Source: Chitinophaga rhizosphaerae | Lineage (GTDB): Bacteria > Bacteroidota > Bacteroidia > Chitinophagales > Chitinophagaceae | DNA length: 64,000 bases | NCBI RefSeq assembly: GCF_003958645.1 | Contig: NZ_RXLO01000005.1 | Span: 372,001-436,000 of the forward strand | Direction of reading: 5' to 3' | Part shown: piece after piece, positions 26,846-35,536 of the stretch | How the letters are laid out: the number at the start of each line of letters is the position of its first letter | Numbering within the stretch: position 1 is the stretch's first letter | Notes under the pieces: model-generated | The model's input: the letters and a program-made list of their open reading frames with translations, nothing else | The model's database searches: none | Told to the model about the DNA's origin: nothing | Translations under genes and position numbers: made by a program

Positions 26846-27283
26846 TCAAAGCTCCACCACCTCCACCCGCGAAAACCTCCCGCAGAAATTGCCGACCGCC
26901 TGTTCACTCCGGGTATGAACCACCCAGAACCCCCCGTCCACCAACTCTACCACATACTCAGCCGCCTCCAATATCTCTTCGAAAGGCATCGCCCTCCGCA
27001 AATGGCTCACCCGTTCCCCGCCCACAACCATCATTTCGATCACCTGGGCAAAACGGTCCTGCATCTGATGCAACGCATCCCACGCATACGCGATCCCATG
27101 GATCTCGGCCTCCGCCTCGAATTTCAGTACATCCAGGTCTCCCGGATGCCCCAATGCCTCCATATGCAGCAACGCCCATTCCCGCCGCTCCCCCAAAGGG
27201 ATGCAAGACAGGATATCGGCCAGGGAAACGTCTTTTTCATCGGCAAGCCCAAAGTATATGGTAACTTCTTTATATGCATTCAT
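26846..27283 (-). CDS. Hypothetical acidic protein
   Basis: The 145-residue soluble product (MNAYKEVTIYFGLADEKDVSL) has no signal peptide, membrane helix or domain that I recognise. Its composition is acidic and amphipathic, with a helical middle (HGIAYAWDALHQMQDRFAQVIEMM) and a beta-rich end (VVELVDGGFWVVHTRS). The codon pattern is more protein-like than the overlapping plus-strand frames, which are low-complexity proline-rich shadows. It is divergent from the AraC gene at 27422. Confidence 0.6.
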   Translation of the reverse strand: MNAYKEVTIYFGLADEKDVSLADILSCIPLGERREWALLHMEALGHPGDLDVLKFEAEAEIHGIAYAWDALHQMQDRFAQVIEMMVVGGERVSHLRRAMPFEEILEAAEYVVELVDGGFWVVHTRSEQAVGNFCGRFSRVEVVEL

Positions 27284-27406
27284 CGGTAACGGATTTCAGG
27301 CCGCAATGATACCAATTCCCCGCCACCAAACAGCCAATTTCTCCGCTTCCGGTAAAAAGTACCATAAAAGCCCCAAATGTGAAAAGTACCGCAAACGACT
27401 GCGCCG

Positions 27407-27414
27407 TACCTTTG
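27407..27414 (+). promoter_or_regulatory. TAnnTTTG-type -7 element for the AraC gene
   Basis: TACCTTTG matches the Bacteroidota -7 consensus and ends only eight bases before the ATG at 27422, implying a leaderless or nearly leaderless transcript. No clear -33 TTG is present. Confidence 0.5.
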
Positions 27415-27421
27415 TGATGTC

Positions 27422-28288
27422 ATGAAACCTTCCATCCCGGTATACGATATATGCACCGTTTCAGACGGGCACAGCCACCCGGACCTGCTCACGGAGCGCC
27501 TCGGTTCCTACCTGAAAAAGAACTACCAGCGCGTCCACCAGCAACACGGCCACTCGTTTTACCACCTGGTGCTTTTTACCGGCGGCAGCGGCTCCCATAC
27601 ACTGGATTTCACCCGCTACCCCGTTGAGCCCTGGCAAATGTACTTCATGGCCCCCGGCCAGGTCCATTCCTGGCACTTTGGCCCGGAAACCGATGGATAT
27701 GTGGTCCATTTTTCGACCGCGTTCTTCCGCTCTTTCCTCGCCAACCCGGATTACCTCGACCGCTTCCCGTTCTTTTCCGGACAAAGCGCAGACCAGGTAA
27801 TGGCCATCCCCGAAAAACTCCGCCCCGCCATCCGGACGGTATTTGAACAGGTGCTCCGGGCGGGAGACGATAACGAGCCTGATCTCGTGCGCGCCCTGCT
27901 GCTCCAGCTGTTCCTGGAAACAGACCGCCACATCGCCCGCGACGGCGAGCCCGGCGTGCCCCAGCAAAAGCAGCTCGTACTCCGGAACTTCATGGCCCTC
28001 ATCAACCGCCATTACCGCTCCATGCGCCTGCCCCGGGAGTATGCCGAACAGCTCTACATCACGCCCAACCACCTCAACGCCCTCTGCCAGGACCTCCTCG
28101 GCAAAACGGCCGGAGACGTGATCCGGGAACGCGTTCTGCTCGAAGCCAAACGCCTGCTCACCAACGAACAGAAGTCCGTCTCCGAAATAGCCGGGGAACT
28201 CAATTTCCCTGATAACAGCTACTTCTCGCGGTTCTTCAGAAAATACACCGGGCAATCGCCGGAAGAATTCAGAAAAAGTCTAAACTGA
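27422..28288 (+). CDS. AraC-family transcriptional regulator
   Basis: The 288-residue product has an N-terminal cupin (about residues 20-150, including HGHSFYHLVLFTGGSGSHTLDF and WQMYFMAPGQVHSWHFG) and a C-terminal AraC double helix-turn-helix (about 195-288, with YAEQLYITPNHLNALCQDLLGKT and VSEIAGELNFPDNSYFSRFFRK). Five bases separate it from the DUF983 gene, so the two probably share a transcript. The signal it senses is unknown. Confidence 0.9.
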   Translation: MKPSIPVYDICTVSDGHSHPDLLTERLGSYLKKNYQRVHQQHGHSFYHLVLFTGGSGSHTLDFTRYPVEPWQMYFMAPGQVHSWHFGPETDGYVVHFSTAFFRSFLANPDYLDRFPFFSGQSADQVMAIPEKLRPAIRTVFEQVLRAGDDNEPDLVRALLLQLFLETDRHIARDGEPGVPQQKQLVLRNFMALINRHYRSMRLPREYAEQLYITPNHLNALCQDLLGKTAGDVIRERVLLEAKRLLTNEQKSVSEIAGELNFPDNSYFSRFFRKYTGQSPEEFRKSLN

Positions 28289-28293
28289 AAAAT

Positions 28294-28734
28294 ATGTGTG
28301 CCGAAAGAAACGACCATAAACCGAACGTAGTCCTCAGCGCCCTGCAAAACAAATGCCCCCGCTGCCGCAGCGGCCAGCTCTTCGTGGAATCCAACCCCTA
28401 CAAACTGGGTGCCTTCATGAAAATGAACGAACGCTGCCCCGAATGCGGTCAGCTTAGCGAACCGGAAACCGGCTTCTTCTTCGGAACGGGTTACGTAAGC
28501 TACGCCCTGTCCATCGCCCTGTCCGTTGCCACCTTTGTGGCCTGGTGGGTACTGTTGGGGTTCAGCCTGCATGATAACAGTGTGCTGTACTGGCTGGGCG
28601 TCAACGCCGTGCTGCTGGTATTCATGCAACCGCTGCTCATGCGCCTGAGCCGCACCATCTGGCTGTATTTCTTCGTGTATTACGACCGCAACTGGCGGAA
28701 CGAACGGATGACCGCCCACACGCCCGCCAGCTGA
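28294..28734 (+). CDS. DUF983 membrane protein with zinc-ribbon-like cysteines
   Basis: The 146-residue product has two CxxC pairs (CPRC at about 19-22 and CPEC about 48-51) in an N-terminal zinc-ribbon-like part, then two membrane helices (YALSIALSVATFVAWWVLLG and VLYWLGVNAVLLVFMQPLL). This is the standard DUF983 layout. The family is widespread in Bacteroidota and Proteobacteria, sometimes near cytochrome oxidase genes, but has no assigned function. It is translationally close to the upstream AraC gene. Confidence 0.85.
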   Translation: MCAERNDHKPNVVLSALQNKCPRCRSGQLFVESNPYKLGAFMKMNERCPECGQLSEPETGFFFGTGYVSYALSIALSVATFVAWWVLLGFSLHDNSVLYWLGVNAVLLVFMQPLLMRLSRTIWLYFFVYYDRNWRNERMTAHTPAS

Positions 28735-29042
28735 TCGGCCGGCGCCACCGCATCCCGCAATTGTACGATTTTCACCAATCCTTCCTCTAAACGCGCATTC
28801 CGCTCTTCTGCCTTGTGCCTTTTCCGCGCTGTTGTTAATTTTCAGGTATGATGAAACGGCTATGGAAATTGATCCTATGGAATCTGCCGGTAACGGGCGG
28901 AATGCGTGAACGGGGAAGGCCCGGCAACCTGTCATCCTGTTTTCGCACCTGGCGACGGTATCGGATGGCGGCAGTTCCCCAAAAAAATATGCTCGCAGAA
29001 GCGGGCAAATTTTTAATGTCAGCCAAGGATATGATCCATCTT
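28735..29042. other. Intergenic region before the fucosidase gene
   Basis: These 308 bp hold no gene I can support. The fucosidase frame stays open upstream to 28848 but without a signal peptide at that start, so this is read as leader. A TTAATTTTC element near 28832, preceded by TTG, is the only promoter-like sequence I noticed. Confidence 0.35.
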
Positions 29043-30458
29043 ATGAAACCTGTCTTCACCACCCTCGCATTGGCCATTTCCCTTGCCGGCACCGCCCAGG
29101 TGAAACAACCCGTACCACTGAAATACGGCGCTCAAACCACAGGCAAGCGTACCGACGAAGCCATGCAGCGATGGAGAAGCAACCGGTTCGGACAGTTCAT
29201 CCACTGGGGCCTGTACGCCATCCCCGGCGGCGTGTGGAACGGGAAAACCTACAATTACGCCGCGGAATTCCTCAAATCCAGCGCCCGTATTCCCACCTCC
29301 ACCTGGGATTCGCTCATGTACCAGTTCAACCCGCAGCAGTTCGACGCAAGGGCATGGGCCAAAATGGCCAAACAGCTCGGAGCGAAATACATGACCATCA
29401 CTACCAAACACCACGAAGGCTTTTGCCTCTGGCCCAGCAAATACACCGATTTCAACGTAGGTAACACGCCCTTCCGCCGCGATATCCTCAAAGCGCTCGT
29501 GGAGGCTTACAATGCCGAAGGGATCGACGTCAATTTCTACTATTCCGTGCTCGACTGGCATCATCCGGACTGGCGCTACGAAATCAAATCGCCCGAAGAC
29601 AGCATCGCTTTCCGGCGGTTCCTCGATTTCGCGGGCAACCAGTTGAAGGAGCTGGCTACCAATTATCCCACTGTGAAAGGTTTCTGGTTCGACGGTACCT
29701 GGGATGCCAGCATCAAGAAAAACGGTTGGTGGACGCTGGAGATGGAACAAATGCTGAAATCCGTGCGCCCGGGTGTGGTTGTGAATTCCCGGTTGCGGGC
29801 AGACGATTTCGGGAAGCGCCATTTCGACTCCAACAACCAGCTCATGGGCGATTACGAATCCGGGTACGAACGCCGGTTGCCCAATGCCACGAAAGACCTC
29901 CAGGTCACCAAATGGGACTGGGAAGCCTGCATGACCGTTCCCGAAAACCAGTGGGGGTATCATAAAGACTGGACCGTCAGCCACGTAAAATCTCCGCTCG
30001 AGCTGCTGGAAATGGTGGTGCATACCACGTCTATGGGCGGCAACTTTTTACTGAATTTCGGGCCGGATGGCAATGGCGGTTTCCGCAAAGAGGAGCGCCA
30101 CATCGTTGAAACCATCGGCAAATGGATGGAGAAAAACGGCAACGTGATCTGGAATTGCGGCTACGCCGGATGGGAGAAGCAGGATTGGGGTTATTTCACG
30201 CGGCAGAACGGCAGCACCTCCGTCAACATGATCGTTTTCAACCGGCCGGTATCCGGGTTATTGAAAGTGAAAGTAACGAATGGCGTGAAAATTCTCGCGG
30301 CGCGTTCGGGCAATGCCGCTTTCAGGGTCGAGGAAATCGCGAAGAACGAATATCTCATCCACCATACTATTAAAAAGATGGCCGAACCGCAGGTGATCGT
30401 ACTGGAAACCGATACTTCGGCCCAAAGTACCGACCGCTTCCAGGACGCTAAAACCTGA
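29043..30458 (+). CDS. Alpha-L-fucosidase, GH29, exported
   Basis: The 471-residue product begins with a signal peptide (MKPVFTTLALAISLAGTAQ); the ATG at 29043 is the start that supplies it. The GH29 (beta/alpha)8 barrel is clear: RFGQFIHWGLYAIPGG, KYMTITTKHHEGFCLWPSKYTDF, NFYYSVLDWHHPDW and the nucleophile strand GFWFDGTWD (Asp about 217). A C-terminal beta-sandwich follows. It releases alpha-linked L-fucose from the ends of glycans and should act in the periplasm or at the cell surface. The length is typical of the family. It fits the sialidase-like, M60-like and GH2 genes elsewhere in the window. A terminator follows. Confidence 0.94.
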   Translation: MKPVFTTLALAISLAGTAQVKQPVPLKYGAQTTGKRTDEAMQRWRSNRFGQFIHWGLYAIPGGVWNGKTYNYAAEFLKSSARIPTSTWDSLMYQFNPQQFDARAWAKMAKQLGAKYMTITTKHHEGFCLWPSKYTDFNVGNTPFRRDILKALVEAYNAEGIDVNFYYSVLDWHHPDWRYEIKSPEDSIAFRRFLDFAGNQLKELATNYPTVKGFWFDGTWDASIKKNGWWTLEMEQMLKSVRPGVVVNSRLRADDFGKRHFDSNNQLMGDYESGYERRLPNATKDLQVTKWDWEACMTVPENQWGYHKDWTVSHVKSPLELLEMVVHTTSMGGNFLLNFGPDGNGGFRKEERHIVETIGKWMEKNGNVIWNCGYAGWEKQDWGYFTRQNGSTSVNMIVFNRPVSGLLKVKVTNGVKILAARSGNAAFRVEEIAKNEYLIHHTIKKMAEPQVIVLETDTSAQSTDRFQDAKT

Positions 30459-30485
30459 TGGCCGGCTAATCGTAAACGTGAAGGA

Positions 30486-30509
30486 GGCTCCCGTGCGGGA
30501 GCCATTTTC
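30486..30509 (+). terminator. Intrinsic terminator after the fucosidase gene
   Basis: A perfect seven-bp stem GGCTCCC/GGGAGCC (30486-30492 with 30497-30503) and an ATTTTCATTT tail separate the fucosidase gene from the convergent PAS gene that ends at 30508. Confidence 0.75.
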
Positions 30510-32061
30510 ATTTATCTTCTACGCCCTGGAAAATCCGGTTGCATTTATCCGCCACGGTGTGGATGATCTCGTCCATCTCTTTCGCTATTTTTTCGATACC
30601 GGCCAGCAGCGGGAGGTTGGCGGGATCGGTGAGGTTGTCTTTGTTGATGAGGCCCACCACGCCCAGCATCGACGCTACGGGCCGGCGGAGGCTGTGCGAG
30701 CTCATATGCGCCACTTTCTGGAGCTCTTCCACATACACTTTTTTGTCTTCGATATCCTCCATGGCGCCGATCATGCGGATGGGGTTGCCTTCTTCGCCGT
30801 AACTGATGTATACCCGGTCGAAAACGTGGCGGTATTGCCCGTCGGCACAAAGGAAACGGTACTCCGCCGCGTAGGTGTTACGTTTCTCCGCGATGGCCAG
30901 TTTGAGGCCGCTGATGATTTTGGGCGCGTCTTCCGGATGCACGTGCCGTTCCCACCAGTCTTCCGTTTCATCCGCCTTCCGGTGCCCGAACTTGGTGGCG
31001 AGGTTGTTGTTCCAGTGCATGGAATTGGAGACCAGGTCGTAATCCCAGATCACGTTGCTGGTGGCGAAGGAAACCATGTCGTAGCGGTCGAGTGCCTTTT
31101 GCAGGCGCAGTTCCTGTTGCTTGCGCTCGGTAATGTCCCGCGCAAAGCACGAAACGCCCACCACGCGCTGTTGTTTGCGCATGGGCCGGAAGTTGATTTC
31201 CGCGACAGACACGCCGATGCCGTTCAGTTCACGCGTTTCTTCCACGGTGTGGGCCTCTCCCTGGAGCCCGCGTTCGTAATACTGTTGCCAGCGGAGGGCT
31301 TCAGCTTCGTCGGCGCCGGGGAGGAGCGGGTCGCCCACATGCACTTCGTGCCCTGTGTACTGGCGGATGATGTTACGAAAAGCGTTGTTGAAAGCGGTGT
31401 AGGTCTTGCGGTCGTCTACCGCCCAGATGAGATCGTCGGTGCTGTTCATGATGGAATTCAGCAGTAGCTCCTGGCGCGAGAGGGCTTCGAAGGCGATGTG
31501 CTTGTCGGTAACGTCCGAAATGGATACGATCTCCACTTCGCGGCCTTTATAGTGCGTGCCGAAGGTGCGGATGTCTACGTAAATAAGGGTGCCGTCTTTT
31601 TTAAGGTGCTTCCAGGTGCCGAAGTTCTGGAAGCCGGCAGTGGCGAAGCGCTTCGCGTCGAGCACTTTCTGGATATCTTCTTTCGGGCGTACCTGGAGGA
31701 TGGTCATATTGAGGAATTCTTCCAGCGTATAGCCGTAGAGGTGAATGGCGGCGTCGTTCACATCCACGTATCCGAGCGTTTTGCGGTCGTAGATCCACAT
31801 GGGCTGCGGGCTTTCGCGGAACACGCGGATGTAGGCCATTTCCAGCCGGCGCACCGAGCCGCGCGATTTGGACAGGAGCCAGAACAGCATGATGGAGGAA
31901 AGGAGCACGAAAAGGAAGCCTTTGGCATACTGGCCACCCAGCAACAACGCGGGCGAATGCTCTGCCAGCCATTGCAGGAGCGAATCCGTCAGCAAAATCC
32001 AAAGTACGCCGGCTGCAAAATAGATGAGCACGGTGCGTAGGGGCGACAGTAGGTGAGACAT
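30508..32061 (-). CDS. PAS-domain sensor protein with HisKA-like helix but no ATPase domain
   Basis: The 517-residue product has two N-terminal membrane helices (about residues 10-28 and 40-62), three PAS domains (about 70-190, 190-310 and 310-440) and a final helical segment, VAHMSSHSLRRPVASMLGVVGLI, that looks like a dimerisation/phosphoacceptor helix (His about 453). The protein stops about 60 residues later, so the HATPase catalytic domain is missing. Such short forms are not rare in Bacteroidota; they may be phosphorylated in trans or act only as signal inputs. It is a single gene, convergent with the fucosidase gene. Confidence 0.85.
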   Translation of the reverse strand: MSHLLSPLRTVLIYFAAGVLWILLTDSLLQWLAEHSPALLLGGQYAKGFLFVLLSSIMLFWLLSKSRGSVRRLEMAYIRVFRESPQPMWIYDRKTLGYVDVNDAAIHLYGYTLEEFLNMTILQVRPKEDIQKVLDAKRFATAGFQNFGTWKHLKKDGTLIYVDIRTFGTHYKGREVEIVSISDVTDKHIAFEALSRQELLLNSIMNSTDDLIWAVDDRKTYTAFNNAFRNIIRQYTGHEVHVGDPLLPGADEAEALRWQQYYERGLQGEAHTVEETRELNGIGVSVAEINFRPMRKQQRVVGVSCFARDITERKQQELRLQKALDRYDMVSFATSNVIWDYDLVSNSMHWNNNLATKFGHRKADETEDWWERHVHPEDAPKIISGLKLAIAEKRNTYAAEYRFLCADGQYRHVFDRVYISYGEEGNPIRMIGAMEDIEDKKVYVEELQKVAHMSSHSLRRPVASMLGVVGLINKDNLTDPANLPLLAGIEKIAKEMDEIIHTVADKCNRIFQGVEDK

Positions 32062-32158
32062 ATTCAGCTGTTTATCAAGACGATCAGACCCCGGAAATTA
32101 CAGAAAAATTCGGTCGGACCGGTGCCTTGCAGCCGTATGACTCAAAAAAATGCGCCGC

Positions 32159-32809
32159 TTAGTTGAGGGAATGGTCGATTTCGAGGATGGCCGAGAAGAG
32201 GGGTTCGCTTTTTCCCGGCAGGCAGGCGCTGACCCTGACGGGCACATAGTCTGCGATGAGATGGAAAATATCTTCTTTTTCGAGGGAATGGCATTCGAGT
32301 TGGGGGTAGGGCGCATTCCTGTCGAGCTTGAGGCGGATAGGGAGGGTGTGGATACCGGATACGACCATCCCGCGCCAGGAATTGATCTCGTGATCGGGCT
32401 TGAGGGTGATGTGGCGGCCGTGGAGCGGCAGCTGGAGCGGGGTTTGCCGGGCCGAGGGGGCTTTAACGGCCAGTATGGCGAGCGTAGAAGACAGGTACAG
32501 CAGGAAAACGGTCACCATGCCGGGCTCCGAATTGCCCGCGAGCACCGTTACCGGAACGAGGCCCATCACATTGCAGAGCCAGATCATGGCCTTACGCTGG
32601 TACCCGCCGATGTGGGCGGCATACAATTGTTTCATGCAAAAGCCCGCGAATACGGCGGCCGGTCCCATGTAAGTAAAGGTGTTGAAAAGGAATTTGTCCT
32701 GCTTGCCCAACGCGATCGTAAATGCACCATAATACCAGCAAACATATATAGATGGGGGGAGCGCAGCAATGAGCCAGATTTTCAGGGTATACAAAATAGA
32801 AGTTTTCAT
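32159..32809 (-). CDS. Hypothetical membrane protein
   Basis: The 216-residue product has about four hydrophobic segments in its first half (for example IWLIAALPPSIYVCWYYGAF, TYMGPAAVFAGFCM, MIWLCNVMGLVPVTVL and VTVFLLYLSSTLAILAV). A soluble second half (about residues 120-216) is probably cytoplasmic. I do not recognise a family. It lies 97 bp upstream of the PAS gene on the same strand, so a shared transcript is possible, and it is divergent from the amidase gene. Confidence 0.68.
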   Translation of the reverse strand: MKTSILYTLKIWLIAALPPSIYVCWYYGAFTIALGKQDKFLFNTFTYMGPAAVFAGFCMKQLYAAHIGGYQRKAMIWLCNVMGLVPVTVLAGNSEPGMVTVFLLYLSSTLAILAVKAPSARQTPLQLPLHGRHITLKPDHEINSWRGMVVSGIHTLPIRLKLDRNAPYPQLECHSLEKEDIFHLIADYVPVRVSACLPGKSEPLFSAILEIDHSLN

Positions 32810-32901
32810 ACAGGCCTCAAAGAACGGAAATTATCGCCATCCGGACAATACCCGGGGCCTTCCTTAACAACGGTTGTCTGTTAATTTTCGTAGATTTAAG
32901 G

Positions 32902-33723
32902 ATGTGGAAAAAACTACTGATCGTATCAACAGTAACGGCTATAGGTGCCTGTTCTCCGCAGCCTTACAAAGCCACCAATAAAGTATACCGTACCGAGGCG
33001 AAGCGCTGGTCGGGCGTCGTGAAAGCCCAGCCGGAGAACATCGCCGTATCAGCCGTTGCGCCGCCTGCCTGGGCGGGCACCGTCAACTTCAACCTGCGCA
33101 AACCCAATTACGTCATCATCCATCATACGGCGCAGAACTCCTGCGAGCAAACACTGCGCACGTTCACGCTCAAGCGCACGGAGGTAAGCGCGCATTACGT
33201 CATCTGCAGAGACGGCACCGTGCATCATATGCTCAACGATTATCTCCGTGCATGGCATGGCGGATTATCGAAATGGGGCAGCATTACCGACATCAATTCC
33301 ATTTCCATCGGCATCGAACTGGATAATAACGGGTTCGAACCGTTCGACAGTTTGCAGGTTCGCAGCCTGCTCGTGGTGCTCGATACCCTGAAGCATCGCT
33401 ACAACATCCCTGCCGCCAACTTCATCGGTCATGGCGACATCGCACCCCGCCGCAAAAACGACCCCAGCGCCCTGTTCCCCTGGAACCGGCTCGCCGATAA
33501 AGGATTCGGGTTATGGTACGGCGATACCGCGCGCATCGCGGTACCGGAGAACTTCAGCCATTTACAGGCGCTCCGGCTCATCGGGTACGACCTCCAGGAT
33601 ACCACCGCCGCCATCCAGGCTTTCAAACGGCACTTCGTGCCGGGGGATTCGCTCACGGCGCCGGCTTCCCTTACCGACGGGGCAAAGAAAATATTGGTCG
33701 GCGTCATGCAACAGGCGCTGTAA
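32902..33723 (+). CDS. N-acetylmuramoyl-L-alanine amidase lipoprotein (Amidase_2)
   Basis: The 273-residue product has a lipoprotein signal (MWKKLLIVSTVTAIGAC, lipobox IGAC). The amidase fold covers about residues 65-205: zinc-site start NYVIIHHTAQNS, SAHYVICRDGTVHHMLND, SISIGIELDNNG, and the end motif IGHGDIAPRRKNDPSALFPW, which carries the His, Lys and Asp of the AmpD-type active site. It cleaves between N-acetylmuramate and the stem peptide, probably in cell-wall turnover from the outer-membrane inner face. Unlike the RHS toxin domain in this window, its third metal ligand (Asp) is intact. Confidence 0.93.
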   Translation: MWKKLLIVSTVTAIGACSPQPYKATNKVYRTEAKRWSGVVKAQPENIAVSAVAPPAWAGTVNFNLRKPNYVIIHHTAQNSCEQTLRTFTLKRTEVSAHYVICRDGTVHHMLNDYLRAWHGGLSKWGSITDINSISIGIELDNNGFEPFDSLQVRSLLVVLDTLKHRYNIPAANFIGHGDIAPRRKNDPSALFPWNRLADKGFGLWYGDTARIAVPENFSHLQALRLIGYDLQDTTAAIQAFKRHFVPGDSLTAPASLTDGAKKILVGVMQQAL

Positions 33724-33730
33724 AAACAGG

Positions 33731-33765
33731 AAAAGCGGAATGGGAACACTCCGCTTTTTCTTTTT
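33731..33765 (+). terminator. Intrinsic terminator
   Basis: A nine-bp stem AAAAGCGGA/TCCGCTTTT (33731-33739 with 33750-33758) and a long T-rich tail begin seven bases after the amidase stop. Confidence 0.87.
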
Positions 33766-34287
33766 CCACGTTACTCCAATCTATGTATGATCAATAGAAC
33801 GGATACAATTTAACCGGGGGCGAATCTGCTCGCCGCCTGTTCGCCAGGCTCGCCCCATGGCGTCGGTCTTCACAAAAAAAAACTGGATTTTTAATTCTCT
33901 CATAAGCATGATTCCCGTTCACTCAACCGGTGACCCGGTATTATATATAAGTACAATTTCGGCTTTAAAGACTTTCGTTTGGTTTCAAAAATAGTAAAAA
34001 AATAATGAAAGTAAATAAAATGAAAGTATTTTACGAAATAGACGGGGAAGACGGGGAATGGTCGCGATTATGATAAAAAGATGCTGCTGGGAAAGTTGAG
34101 CAACGTAAGTACTTGATTGCTGCTGGTTAAGCGAATATTAAGTTATATTACGCCCCTGAAGGCATGGTCGTAATTTGGAAAAACTGCCGTATTTTGGGCC
34201 GTCTTCAACCAGCAATCAGACGAGAAAAGATTGATATTCAATATACCGTAACTGGATGTTCTACGTTTAACCGAAATAAAATACCCA
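33766..34287. other. Intergenic region before the DeoR gene
   Basis: About 520 bp without a supported gene; AT-rich in its right half. TAATTTG (near 34169) and TATTTTG (near 34190) resemble -7 elements for the DeoR gene but lie about 100 bp from its start. An 86-codon minus-strand frame here has no features I trust. Confidence 0.35.
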
Positions 34288-35058
34288 ATGTCAATAATCA
34301 ATATCGCGGAGCGGCACAAATTCATTTTGAGCAGATTGTATGAAAAAGGATATGTTAATGTCGTGGAACTGTGCAAGGAACTGGACGTTTCGGGCGTAAC
34401 CATCCGAAAGGACCTGAAGCTGCTGGAAGATAAGTCGCTCCTCTACCGGTCGCATGGCGGCGCCACCATTCAGAATCCCTATACGAACGACAAGCCGGTC
34501 AACGAAAAGGAAAAGATCCAGCGGGAGGAGAAGAACAACATCGGCAAAATGGCCGCTTCCCTCATTGTTCCCGGCGATGCCATCATCATTGCATCCGGCA
34601 CCACGGTACTGGCCCTGGCCAAGCACATCCAGCCCAGGGGGCCGCTCATGATCATTACGTCTGCGCTGAACGTGGCGCTGGAACTGAACCGTTACCACGA
34701 GATCGAAGTAGTGCAGCTCGGTGGCGTGATCCGCAATAATTCCTCGTCTGTGGCCGGGCCCTATGCCGAAAAAATCCTCGAAGACTTTTCCTGCTCCAAA
34801 CTCTTCTTAGGGGTAGACGGGATCGATGTGGAATTCGGCCTCACCACCACCAGCATCGCGGAAGCGCATCTCAACCAGCAGATGATCCGCGCCGCGCAGA
34901 AAACCATCGTGCTGGCAGACTCTTCCAAATTCGGGAAACGCGGTTTCGGCCGGATTTGCCGTCTCGAAGACGTAGATCAGATCATTACCGACAAAGGAAT
35001 TTCCGAGCACATGGTGAAATTGCTGGAAGACATGGGCATTGAAGTCGTAATTGTGTAG
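34288..35058 (+). CDS. DeoR/GlpR-family transcriptional regulator
   Basis: The 256-residue product has the N-terminal DeoR winged helix (about residues 6-60, KFILSRLYEKGYVNVVELCKELDVSGVTIRKDLKLLE and the YRSHGGA hinge). A C-terminal sugar-phosphate-isomerase-like sensor domain (about 75-235) carries IIIASGTTVLALAKHI, VQLGGVIRNNSSSVAGPYA and VLADSSKFGKRGF. Such regulators are usually released by a phosphorylated sugar. No sugar kinase or isomerase gene adjoins it; the nearest candidate target is the sialidase-like operon, which is convergent, so the regulon is unclear. Confidence 0.92.
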   Translation: MSIINIAERHKFILSRLYEKGYVNVVELCKELDVSGVTIRKDLKLLEDKSLLYRSHGGATIQNPYTNDKPVNEKEKIQREEKNNIGKMAASLIVPGDAIIIASGTTVLALAKHIQPRGPLMIITSALNVALELNRYHEIEVVQLGGVIRNNSSSVAGPYAEKILEDFSCSKLFLGVDGIDVEFGLTTTSIAEAHLNQQMIRAAQKTIVLADSSKFGKRGFGRICRLEDVDQIITDKGISEHMVKLLEDMGIEVVIV

Positions 35059-35536
35059 TTTCCCCCGACGAATTTTATCCCTTGAACCTAATAGACATGC
35101 AGGATACCAATCCTACCGAAGACTTGCTCCTGGGAGTCGATCTCCAGGATGTTACTTACCGCTAGCTGCTGATGCCCCGCTGGTTTGCTTGCGGCAATTC
35201 CGGCCTTGATCGGGACATTGGTGTTGCCGATATCTGTCGTATTCGGCCGGATGCTGTTTTTTTAGGAAGGCCACGCCGCCCCGATCCTTTAAGCTGACTT
35301 TTTATCCCCTCATCCACATATCCCGGCGCTGACCAAATATATGCATACAGATAACCTGCGCCGGCGAAACCTGTTACCGCCCTGGGCTTATCTCTTTGCT
35401 GGATTCATTTTGCTGGCTGCCGGCGGCCTTGGATGGACCCTCGCCGAAGGGCTTTTTTCAACGGTTGAGTACACGCGGATGGCGAGCCTAACCTTTCGCT
35501 GGACTGGCCAGTCCTGCTTTTTTAATGAAGCCCGAT
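35059..35536. other. Gene-poor region with small frames and a plus-strand terminator
   Basis: No well-supported gene. A 22-codon frame (35097-35165) and a 69-codon frame with one hydrophobic helix (35341-35550, LPPWAYLFAGFILLAAGGLG) are the only plus-strand candidates; the latter runs into the sialidase-like gene's 3' end. A terminator at 35501-35523 shows that a plus-strand transcript probably ends here, so this may be decayed genes or a small RNA. Confidence 0.4.
35501..35523 (+). terminator. Terminator-like palindrome with T-run
   Basis: A 14-bp perfect palindrome GGACTGGCCAGTCC (35501-35514) is followed by TGC and six T. It would end plus-strand transcription just before the convergent sialidase-like gene. 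Confidence 0.6.
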
